Positions 23,946-30,389 of a stretch of DNA of 64,000 bases are shown piece by piece (the first letter of the stretch is position 1; every line of letters begins with the position of its first letter). The DNA is from Streptomyces reniochalinae (GTDB taxonomy: Bacteria; Actinomycetota; Actinomycetes; Streptomycetales; Streptomycetaceae). The notes below the pieces were generated by a model. That model was not told the DNA's origin, did not search any database, and worked only from the letters and a program-made list of their open reading frames with translations. The stretch covers positions 62,001 through 126,000 of the forward strand of contig NZ_QOIM01000022.1 of assembly GCF_003323735.1 (NCBI RefSeq), given 5' to 3'. A program made the translations under genes and the position numbers.

Positions 23946-24422
23946 TCACACGCGGCCGCGGCCGGCGCGCAGCTTCTCCGTCAGCGGCCGCAGGGTGCGC
24001 TCCAGGTGGGCGAGGTCGGCCGGGTCCACCCCGTCGATGAAGTGCCGGCGCACGGAGGCGACGTGGTGGGGTGCGACGTGCCGCACGGTCTTCCAGCCGT
24101 GGTCGGTGAGGACGGCGAAGAGGCCCCGTTTGTCGGACTCGCAGGACTCGCGCCGCACGAGTTCCGCTTTCTCCATCCGGGTGATCTGGTGGGACAGCCG
24201 GCTCTTGGACTGGAGGGTGGCGGCGGCGAGGTCGGTCATCCGCATCCGGTGCTCCGCCGACTCCGAGAGGTTGACGAGGATCTCGTAGTCGTTGAGTGTC
24301 AGCCCGAACGGCTGGAGATCGCGCTCGAGCTGGTAGCTGAGGAGCCTGCTGACGTCCAGGTGGGTGCGCCAGGCGCGCTGCTCGTCCTCGGTGAGCCAGC
24401 GGGTGCCGTCGTCGGTGTCCAT
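23946..24422 (-). CDS. MarR-family transcriptional regulator
   Basis: A 158-residue winged-helix repressor starting at ATG 24422 (MDTDDGTRWLTEDEQRAW); longer frames overlap the AIM24 gene and are rejected. The fold is clear: LLSYQLERDLQPFGLTLNDYEILVNLS (dimer helix to recognition), MTDLAAATLQSKSRLSHQITRME (helix-turn-helix), and the wing LVRRESCESDKRGLFAVLTDHG. The two Cys-containing residues near the wing (ESCESDKR) form a single Cys, so classical two-Cys redox sensing is not evident. It lies downstream of the AIM24 operon on the same strand, after 101 bp. No ligand can be assigned. Confidence 0.9.
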   Translation of the reverse strand: MDTDDGTRWLTEDEQRAWRTHLDVSRLLSYQLERDLQPFGLTLNDYEILVNLSESAEHRMRMTDLAAATLQSKSRLSHQITRMEKAELVRRESCESDKRGLFAVLTDHGWKTVRHVAPHHVASVRRHFIDGVDPADLAHLERTLRPLTEKLRAGRGRV

Positions 24423-24523
24423 GCTCTGAGACTCTACCGAGCGTCGTACACACGTGCTTACGCGGTGTGGCGTGAAGATGTCGCAGCGTTGCCGCGTGGT
24501 GGGGTGTACGCGGTGGGTGACGG

Positions 24524-25321
24524 TCAGAGGCCGAGCCGCCGCTGGAGCCCGCCCAGCTGGCCGGGTAGCTGGCCACCGGGCCCGCCCGCGCCTCCGCTTC
24601 CGTCGCCGGGCACCCCCGCCTGGTGCGGCACCTGGCCGGTGGCGCGGTCCTCCAGCAGCATCTCGGTCGACTGGATCAGTACGGTCCCCGCCCCGACGAA
24701 CTCGAACTGGTGCTCCTCGCCGGAGGCCCCTCCCAGCCCCGTCATGGCCCGCACGCCACCCATGACGCCCCTCATGTACTGGTGGTCGTAGTGGTGGCAG
24801 GGGGAGGGGCAGTCCGCCCAGCCGACGAGCGCCTGGGGATCCACCCGCACCGGCGGTTCGACGAAGTGGACCTCGCCGTTGGAGGCGGCGACGAACTTCC
24901 CCGTGCCGATCAGGGTGAGGAAGCCCGGGATGATCGACTGCTTCAGCGAGAGGGCGGGGTCGAAGGCGAGCAGGTTGCCGGAGCGGACGGTCAGGTTGCC
25001 CTCCTCCAGGTCGAAGGAGTTGATGTCGAAGGCCCGGTCGGCGAGCAGCAGCTTGCCGCGCCCCTCGGCGACGACCCAGTCGGCGGCGTGCAGCGGCGAG
25101 TGGAAGCTGCCGGCGACGAGCCGGTCGAGCCGGCCGTGGCCGATGCCGTGGAAGTCGATCTGCCCGTAGTAGGCGATCATCTTCCCCTTCTGCAGGAACC
25201 ACTGCCCGTCCAGGTCGACGGAGAAGGCGTAGGGGTTGACGTTGTCGTTCGCGGGCAGGGTCGCCGCGTCGAAGACCTGGTAGTCCTGCGGCGCGGATCC
25301 GTGCGGTGTCTGCGACGTCAC
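24524..25321 (-). CDS. AIM24 family protein (third of three)
   Basis: A 265-residue protein of the AIM24 beta-sandwich family (TRAP-like fold; mitochondrial Aim24 affects cristae, bacterial members are uncharacterised). Recognisable blocks are QWFLQKGKMIAYYGQIDF, LLLADRAFDINSFDLEEGNLTVRSGNLLAFDPALS, and GSGK-like FLTLIGTGKFVAA. The last ~40 residues are Gly/Pro-rich and ligand-free. Length exceeds the two upstream paralogues by about 50 residues. Its ATG overlaps the previous gene by 4 bp, so the three genes are translated as a chain. Function unknown; a membrane- or envelope-associated role is inferred only from the family. Confidence 0.85.
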   Translation of the reverse strand: MTSQTPHGSAPQDYQVFDAATLPANDNVNPYAFSVDLDGQWFLQKGKMIAYYGQIDFHGIGHGRLDRLVAGSFHSPLHAADWVVAEGRGKLLLADRAFDINSFDLEEGNLTVRSGNLLAFDPALSLKQSIIPGFLTLIGTGKFVAASNGEVHFVEPPVRVDPQALVGWADCPSPCHHYDHQYMRGVMGGVRAMTGLGGASGEEHQFEFVGAGTVLIQSTEMLLEDRATGQVPHQAGVPGDGSGGAGGPGGQLPGQLGGLQRRLGL

Positions 25322-25968
25322 AGTTTCTCCTCACTCGCCTGCACGAACACGGCGCCGTTCCCGCTCAGTTCCAGCTGGAAGGCCTCCCCGGACCCGCGCC
25401 CCACCATGTCGCGCCAGCCCAGCGCGGAGGACAGCTTGTTGCGCACGTCGCCGAAGTGGGCGACGTAGGCCTGCGGGTCGACGTGGACCCGGTGGCCAGG
25501 GGTCAGCGGGAGCTGGAGGATGCCGCCGTGGGCCATCACGGCCACCGAGCCCCTGCCCGTCAGCGTCGTGGTGAACAGGCCCTGGCCCGACACCTGGCCG
25601 CGCACCATGCCCAGCACGCCGCCGTCCCGGCCGAGGAAGAGGGTGCCCTGCTCGAGGCTGCCGTCGAAGGCGAGCAGCCGGTCGGCCTCCACGCACAGCG
25701 TGTCGCCGTCCAGGTTGATCACCTCGATGTGGTGGCCGCCGTGCCCGAACATCACCGTGCCGTTGCCCTCGACGGTCATCAGCGGGGTCGCCTCGCCCGC
25801 CACCCGCCGCCCGATCATGGACATCAGGCCGCCCTGGCCGCCCTGGACGTTGGGGGTGAAGGTGACCTCGCCCCGGTAGCCGACCATGGCACCGCGCTGG
25901 CTGAACAGCCGCTGCCCGGGTACCACCTGCGCCTCGACGAGCTTGCCCGACAGCTCACGGAAGGGCAT
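25318..25968 (-). CDS. AIM24 family protein (second of three)
   Basis: A 216-residue AIM24 protein with MPFRELSGKLVEAQVVPGQRLFSQRGAMVGYRG at the N-terminus, the family block GHHIEVINLDGDTLCVEADRLLAFDGSLE in the centre, and GEAFQLELSGNGAVFVQASEEKL at the C-terminus. It shares the order of motifs with both neighbours, so the operon arose by gene duplication and divergence. The start overlaps the stop of the upstream paralogue by one base, and its stop overlaps the downstream paralogue by four bases. No signal peptide or transmembrane segment is seen. Confidence 0.86.
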   Translation of the reverse strand: MPFRELSGKLVEAQVVPGQRLFSQRGAMVGYRGEVTFTPNVQGGQGGLMSMIGRRVAGEATPLMTVEGNGTVMFGHGGHHIEVINLDGDTLCVEADRLLAFDGSLEQGTLFLGRDGGVLGMVRGQVSGQGLFTTTLTGRGSVAVMAHGGILQLPLTPGHRVHVDPQAYVAHFGDVRNKLSSALGWRDMVGRGSGEAFQLELSGNGAVFVQASEEKL

Positions 25969-26612
25969 CAGACGTCACCCCCCAGGGTGTTGCGCTCGCT
26001 GGGCTGCACGTACACCACACCGTCCCCCTCGAACCTGACCTGGAACGACTCGCCCGAGCCCTCGCCCATGAACGTGCGGAAGTTCACACCGGACTGGAAG
26101 CTCTGCCGCAGGTCGCCCTGGTGCGCGACGTAGGCGCCCGGGTCGACCTGGAGCGGGGTGTCCCGCGTGACGCGCAGCAGCACCGCGGGCCCGTCCGACA
26201 TGACGGCCGCCCATCCGGTGCCCTCGACCGAGGTCGTGAACAGGCCGTTGCCCTGGGAGGCTCCGCGCAGCCCGGTGAAGGTCGTGCCGGTGCGCAGGCC
26301 GCCGTCCGTGCACAGCAGGTTGCTGGCCTCCACGTGCAGCTTCTCGCCCGCCAGCCGCACGAGGCTGATGTCGCTCGCCCGGTCGGCGAAGTAGCAGGTG
26401 CCCTGCCCCTTCACCTCCATGACCGTCATCTGCTCGCCCGTCAGTCTGCGGGTGACCATGCCGCGGACGCCGTCTCCGCCGCCGCTCAATTTCTTGAACG
26501 CCATCTCGCCGTCGTAGGCGACCATCGAGCCGTTCTTCGCCTTGACCGTGTCGCCGCCTCCGCCGAGCGTGGCGGCCAGCACCTTGGTGCCCTGAAGTCG
26601 GAACTGAGCCAC
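25968..26612 (-). CDS. AIM24 family protein (first of three)
   Basis: A 214-residue AIM24 protein, first gene of the operon. It begins MAQFRLQGTKVLAATLGGGGDTVKAKNGSMVAYDG and carries ADRASDISLVRLAGEKLHVEASNLLCTDGGL, GNGLFTTSVEGTGWAAVMSDG and GESFQVRFEGDGVVYVQPSERN. The paralogue immediately downstream has the same C-terminal block. The gene diverges from the DUF3817 gene at 26720; the 107-bp gap contains a direct repeat (26685-26709) that could regulate either side. All three paralogues remain intact, which suggests that they act together, possibly as a hetero-oligomer (inference). Confidence 0.86.
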   Translation of the reverse strand: MAQFRLQGTKVLAATLGGGGDTVKAKNGSMVAYDGEMAFKKLSGGGDGVRGMVTRRLTGEQMTVMEVKGQGTCYFADRASDISLVRLAGEKLHVEASNLLCTDGGLRTGTTFTGLRGASQGNGLFTTSVEGTGWAAVMSDGPAVLLRVTRDTPLQVDPGAYVAHQGDLRQSFQSGVNFRTFMGEGSGESFQVRFEGDGVVYVQPSERNTLGGDV

Positions 26613-26684
26613 ACCCCGAACCTACCCTGAGGCCGGGGACGGTCGGCAGAGCTGCCACAATGGCCAAGCTTGTGCTTCCCTTCA

Positions 26685-26709
26685 CAAACGATCTGTCGCA
26701 AACGATCTG
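26685..26709. repeat. direct repeat in AIM24/DUF3817 divergent gap
   Basis: CAAACGATCTG occurs twice (26685-26695 and 26699-26709) with a 3-bp spacer, ending 10 bp before the DUF3817 GTG. Its closeness to the start suggests either a regulator site or a recent small duplication. Confidence 0.6.
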
Positions 26710-26719
26710 AGGACCTGCC

Positions 26720-27118
26720 GTGGCCATACTGGAAACTCCTAGCGGCCTGCCGCCCAAGTCGGTCTCCGCGCTGCGCCGCCTGCGACTCACCTCGGTGCCC
26801 GAGGGAGTCTCCTTCCTCCTCCTGCTGGTCTGCTCGGTGCTGAAGCGGACCACGGACTTCAACGCCGTTCCGGTCATGGGCGCCGTCCACGGCATCCTCT
26901 TCATCCTGTACGTGCTCTTCTGGGCCGACGCGTGGAACCGCATCAAGTGGCCGTTCGGGCGCGCCGCCCTCTACTTCGTCCTCTCCGTGCTGCCGACCGG
27001 CGGCTTCTTCGCGGACCGGATGCTGCGCGAGGAGGAGGCGGCGGGCGTCATCGCCGCCCGCGCCCGCAAGGAGCAGGTGGGCACCGTGAGCGCGGGCGGA
27101 AGCGCGGTCAACTCGTGA
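26720..27118 (+). CDS. DUF3817 membrane protein
   Basis: A 132-residue protein starting at GTG 26720 ([23 protein letters not shown]). Three hydrophobic segments follow: [42 protein letters not shown] and [21 protein letters not shown]. The HG-x2-F/Y-ILY and K-W-P motifs ([13 protein letters not shown]) are typical of DUF3817. Function unknown. Its stop overlaps the next start (GTGA), so it is coupled to the thiamine-binding-like gene. A second DUF3817 protein is encoded at 29969. Confidence 0.85.
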   Translation: MAILETPSGLPPKSVSALRRLRLTSVPEGVSFLLLLVCSVLKRTTDFNAVPVMGAVHGILFILYVLFWADAWNRIKWPFGRAALYFVLSVLPTGGFFADRMLREEEAAGVIAARARKEQVGTVSAGGSAVNS

Positions 27119-27411
27119 TCGTCGCCTTCTCCGTCACGCCGCTCGGCGTCGGCGAGGACGTGGGCGAGTACGTGGCCGACGCCGTGCGCGTCGTCCGCGA
27201 GTCGGGACTCCCGCACCGCACGGACGCCATGTTCACCTCGCTGGAAGGCGAGTGGGAGGAGTGCATGGACGTCGTACGCCGGGCCGTCGCCGCGGTCGAG
27301 GCCCGGGCCCCGCGCGTCTCGCTCGTCCTCAAGGCCGACATCCGTCCCGGCGTCATCGACGGCCTCACCGCCAAGGTCGCCACCGTGGACCGCTACCTGG
27401 ACGAGGGCTGA
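27115..27411 (+). CDS. MTH1187-family (thiamine-binding-like) protein
   Basis: A 98-residue cytoplasmic protein, GTG 27115, overlapping the DUF3817 stop by 4 bp. The ferredoxin-like fold of the family is recognisable from [42 protein letters not shown] and [17 protein letters not shown]. Members (MTH1187/YkoF-like) bind thiamine or its precursors in some species, but a ligand has not been shown for this group in Streptomyces as far as I know. The longer frame from 26932 overlaps the upstream gene heavily and is not credible. Confidence 0.85.
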   Translation: MIVAFSVTPLGVGEDVGEYVADAVRVVRESGLPHRTDAMFTSLEGEWEECMDVVRRAVAAVEARAPRVSLVLKADIRPGVIDGLTAKVATVDRYLDEG

Positions 27412-27833
27412 CAAGCCCCGGGGAGACCCCGAGCTGATCCAGCCGGCCAGACACCGCCGCTCAGGACACGGGCGTGCCCGGGCCGGCGCGCGATCCGCGG
27501 CGCGCCGCCCCGCCACGTGACCAGGGGGCGCGGCGAGCGTCCTGCCTCGTCCGCCGTCGGCCGGCCCGCGCCCCACCGCCGCGCGGGCGGCGCCGGGCCT
27601 TCCGACCGACGCACGGGCGAGCTGCGCGTGCGCGCACGCGGGGTCGGTGGCGCGGACGCGGGCGCCCGTAGCGCCGCCTGCGTCTCCCGCACGGAGGAGA
27701 GGCCGAAGCAGCAGTGGAGCGGGCCCGGGGGCCCGAACCGGATCGTGATCGTCACCCAGGATCCCCGCCGCTCGGAGATTCGCCCGGGGCCGAAACACTA
27801 TGCGGCGCCCCGCGGCCGAGCCAGGCTCGGCGC
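27412..27833. other. intergenic region before the MFS gene, no gene seen
   Basis: About 420 bp of very GC-rich sequence. All open frames have arginine/proline-rich compositions expected of antisense or chance frames. A weak promoter for the MFS gene probably lies in the last 60 bp (GATTCGCCC...AAACACTATG), but no consensus pair is convincing. Confidence 0.5.
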
Positions 27834-29279
27834 ATGGCGGAACGAGAGCAGGACGAAACGGTCCCGAGGACCGGAGCAGACGGGACCGGAGCAGACGGGA
27901 CCGGAGGCGACGGTGGCCGGGCGGAGGCGCGGGGCGCCCGCGTACCCGCACCGGCACCGGCGCCGGCATCCGTACCGACACCGGCGCCAGAAGAACCGGC
28001 ACCGGCACCGGCACCCGAGGGTGAGGCGACCGCCGGTTACGGATCCCTCTTCCGCGTGCGCGAGTTCCGCGCCGTGTTCGCCGCGCACGTGCTCTCCCTC
28101 CTCGGCACGGTGGTGGCGGGGCTCGCGCTGCCCGTGATGATCTACGCCCGGACCTCCTCACCGCTGCTGACCGCTCTCACCTTCGCGTTGGGCTTCCTCC
28201 CCAACGCGGCGGGCGGGGCGCTCCTGGCCCCCGTGGCGGACCGGTTCGCGGCCCGGCCTGTGCTGGTCGCCTGCGATCTGTTCAGCGCCGCCTGTGTCGC
28301 GGTGATGCTGCTGCCGCAGGCCCACGTGGTGCTGCTGCTCGCCCTCCGCGCGGCCGCCGCGTTCGTGCAGCCCCTCTTCACCGGCGTACGGGCCGCGAGC
28401 CTGGGCGCGATCCTGCCGGACCAGGACTCCTTCGTACTGGGCCGGTCCCTCATCCGCGTCGTCGCCCAGAGTGCGCAGATCGTCGGCAACGCGGCGACGG
28501 GTCTGCTGCTGGTGCTCGTCACGCCGCGTACCGCGCTGGTGCTGACCGTCGCCGGGTTCCTCGCCTCGGCGCTGATCCTGCGGACGGGAACGCGGCCGCG
28601 CCCCGCGCTCGCCGGGGCCCTCGCCCGCACCCGCGGCGGCACCCGCGCGCTGCTGGCCGACCGGAAGATCCGCTCGCTGCTGCTGCTGTGCTGGCTCCCG
28701 CCGACCTTCGCCGTCGTCCCGGAGGGGCTGGCCGCGCCGTACGCCGACGACCTCGGCGCGGGTCCTGTCGCCGTCGGGCTGCTGCTGGCGGCGGGCCCGG
28801 TCGGCAGCGTCGCGGGAGAGCTGGCGGTCGGCACGCTGCTGCGCCCCGCCGCCCGTGAGCGCCTCGTCCTGCCGCTGGCCTCGGCTCTCCTTCTGCCGCT
28901 GCTCGTCTTCCTGCTGCGCCCCGCGCTGCCGCTGGCGCTGGCCGCGCTGTGCGCGTCCGGGCTCGGCATGGGCTACACCCTCGGCCTGGACCGCTGGTTC
29001 TTCGACGCCGCGCCTCCTCAGCTGCGCGGCAGGGCGCTGACGGTGATGTCAGCGGGGCTGATGAGCGCCCAGGGCCTGGGCATGGCCGTCGGCGGCGGGG
29101 TGGCCGAGTTCCTTCCCGCTCACGCGGCCGTGGCGCTCACGGGCGCCGTGGGAACGGTATGTGTGGTGGTGGTCGCCCGGAACGTGAGACGGCTTCAGAC
29201 AGTCCCTGACCGGCCGGTAGGGTCGGAGCGTGCCGAAGCCTCTCAGTCTGTCGTTCGACCCGATCGCCCGTGCCGATGA
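27834..29279 (+). CDS. MFS transporter with Pro/Ala-repeat N-terminus
   Basis: A 481-residue major facilitator permease. ATG 27834 is chosen; upstream residues in the longer frame are random-like. Residues ~10-60 are a PA-repeat extension (VPAPAPAPASVPTPAPEEP), probably disordered and cytoplasmic. The transporter proper starts at FRVREFRAVFAAHVLSLLG and shows 10-12 hydrophobic helices, with the MFS loop motif in PVADRFAARPVLVACD. It is of the DHA3-like group (macrolide or quinone efflux in some members). The 3' end overlaps the marR gene by 50 bp, so transporter and regulator are co-transcribed. Efflux under MarR control is a reasonable inference; the substrate is unknown. Confidence 0.88.
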   Translation: MAEREQDETVPRTGADGTGADGTGGDGGRAEARGARVPAPAPAPASVPTPAPEEPAPAPAPEGEATAGYGSLFRVREFRAVFAAHVLSLLGTVVAGLALPVMIYARTSSPLLTALTFALGFLPNAAGGALLAPVADRFAARPVLVACDLFSAACVAVMLLPQAHVVLLLALRAAAAFVQPLFTGVRAASLGAILPDQDSFVLGRSLIRVVAQSAQIVGNAATGLLLVLVTPRTALVLTVAGFLASALILRTGTRPRPALAGALARTRGGTRALLADRKIRSLLLLCWLPPTFAVVPEGLAAPYADDLGAGPVAVGLLLAAGPVGSVAGELAVGTLLRPAARERLVLPLASALLLPLLVFLLRPALPLALAALCASGLGMGYTLGLDRWFFDAAPPQLRGRALTVMSAGLMSAQGLGMAVGGGVAEFLPAHAAVALTGAVGTVCVVVVARNVRRLQTVPDRPVGSERAEASQSVVRPDRPCR

Positions 29280-29748
29280 GCACTGGAAGCAGCGATGGGG
29301 ATCGGTGCCGTCCATGGCCGCCATCACCTCGATCATGCGCGCCCAGCAGATCCTGCTGTCCGAGGTCGACGCGGTGGTCAAGCCGTACGGGCTGACCTTC
29401 GCGCGGTACGAGGCGCTGGTACTGCTCACCTTCTCGCAGCGGGGTGAGCTGCCGATGTCGAAGATAGGCGAGCGCCTGATGGTGCACCCGACCTCGGTGA
29501 CCAACACCGTCGACCGGCTCCAGGCGGCGGGCCTCGTGGAGAAGCGGCCCAACCCCAACGACGGCCGCGGCACGCTCGCCGCGATCACCGACCGGGGGCG
29601 CGAGGTGTGCGACGCGGCCACCGAGAAGCTGATGGCGAGGGACTTCGGCCTCGGTGTCTACGACGCCGGGGAGATGGACGAGATCTTCACGCTGCTGCGC
29701 CCGCTGCGGGTGGCGGCGGGCGACTTCTCCGACGGCCCGGCGCACTAG
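29230..29748 (+). CDS. MarR-family transcriptional regulator
   Basis: A 172-residue winged-helix regulator, GTG 29230 (VPKPLSLSFDPIARADEHW). Motifs: MRAQQILLSEVDAVVKPYGLTFARYEALVLL, MSKIGERLMVHPTSVTNTVDRL (recognition helix) and the wing LVEKRPNPNDGRGTLAAITDRG. It starts inside the end of the MFS gene (50-bp overlap), which ties it to that transporter. A dispersed Streptomyces-type repeat (29818-29856) lies downstream. A similar MarR occupies the equivalent place in S. coelicolor as far as I recall. The ligand is unknown. Confidence 0.9.
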   Translation: MPKPLSLSFDPIARADEHWKQRWGSVPSMAAITSIMRAQQILLSEVDAVVKPYGLTFARYEALVLLTFSQRGELPMSKIGERLMVHPTSVTNTVDRLQAAGLVEKRPNPNDGRGTLAAITDRGREVCDAATEKLMARDFGLGVYDAGEMDEIFTLLRPLRVAAGDFSDGPAH

Positions 29749-29817
29749 GCTCTCCCGCGGATCGGGCCCCGGAGAGGGGGAGCCGCTGCCCGTAGCGTGC
29801 GGTCCGCGGGCCGGCGG

Positions 29818-29856
29818 TGGTTTGTCGCGCAGTTCCCCGCGCCCCTTCGGGGCGCG
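29818..29856. repeat. dispersed Streptomyces intergenic repeat with GC hairpin
   Basis: TGGTTTGTCGCGCAGTTCCC followed by an 8-bp hairpin CGCGCCCC-TTC-GGGGCGCG. I recognise this sequence as a short interspersed element found in many intergenic positions of Streptomyces genomes (from memory). It lies between the marR and DUF3817 genes. Function unknown; the hairpin may terminate transcription. Confidence 0.65.
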
Positions 29857-29968
29857 TACACGTCCCCCTGCTGCGCTGGGGCACGCCCCCCGGCGCGCCG
29901 GCCCGAGGCCCGGCGTGGGAAGAGGGGGGCGGGAAGATCGCCCCGGCGCGAGGGCTACGCTCGTTTCC

Positions 29969-30307
29969 ATGAAACGAAGCGTGCTGACCCGCTACCGCGT
30001 CATGGCGTACGTCACCGCCGTGCTCCTCGTGCTGCTGACCCTCGGTGTGATCGGCAAGTACCTGCTGGGCATGGACGGCGCGGCGGGCTTCACCAGCATG
30101 GTCGGCATCGCGCACGGCTGGCTCTACATCCTGTACCTGATCTTCGCGTTCGACCTCGGCCAGAAGGCGAAGTGGCCGCTCGGCAAGCAGCTGTGGGTGC
30201 TGCTCGCGGGCACCGTGCCGACCGCGGCGTTCTTCGTCGAGCGGAAGGTCACCCGCCAGGTCGAGCCGCTGATCAAGGAGCGGGAAGCCACGCCGGTCGG
30301 CGTCTGA
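29969..30307 (+). CDS. DUF3817 membrane protein (second copy)
   Basis: A 112-residue membrane protein from ATG 29969 (MKRSVLTRYRVMAYVTAVLLV). Three hydrophobic segments: VMAYVTAVLLVLLTLGVIGKYLLG, MVGIAHGWLYILYLIFAFDLG and QLWVLLAGTVPTAAFFVERK. The AHGWLYILY and AKWPLGKQ motifs match DUF3817 and the protein at 26720, although the two share little else. It is probably single-gene: a GC hairpin follows immediately (30312-30332). Longer upstream frames run through the dispersed repeat and are rejected. Function unknown. Confidence 0.88.
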   Translation: MKRSVLTRYRVMAYVTAVLLVLLTLGVIGKYLLGMDGAAGFTSMVGIAHGWLYILYLIFAFDLGQKAKWPLGKQLWVLLAGTVPTAAFFVERKVTRQVEPLIKEREATPVGV

Positions 30308-30311
30308 AGGT

Positions 30312-30332
30312 CCCCCGCCCTGGTGGCGGGGG
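30312..30332 (+). terminator. terminator after DUF3817 gene
   Basis: A perfect 8-bp stem CCCCCGCC/GGCGGGGG with a 5-nt loop lies 4 bp after the stop codon. Confidence 0.65.
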
Positions 30333-30358
30333 CCACATCCGGCCTGTTCCCATCGACT

Positions 30359-30380
30359 TTTACTTGGACGTCCTAGTAAA
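30359..30380. promoter_or_regulatory. icmA: 22-bp palindrome overlapping the icmA promoter
   Basis: AT-rich arms TTTACT and AGTAAA flank the core GGACGTCC; 10 of 11 base pairs are complementary. The site ends 9 bp before the icmA ATG. The right arm contains TAGTAA, which could serve as a -10 element, so the message would have a very short leader. The AT-rich arms stand out in this GC-rich sequence. Confidence 0.75.
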
Positions 30381-30389
30381 TTCGGTGGT

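Noticed and set aside
27412..27833. Possible small genes in both strands before the MFS gene
   Set aside because: All frames are Arg/Pro-rich, without ribosome binding sites or conserved features.
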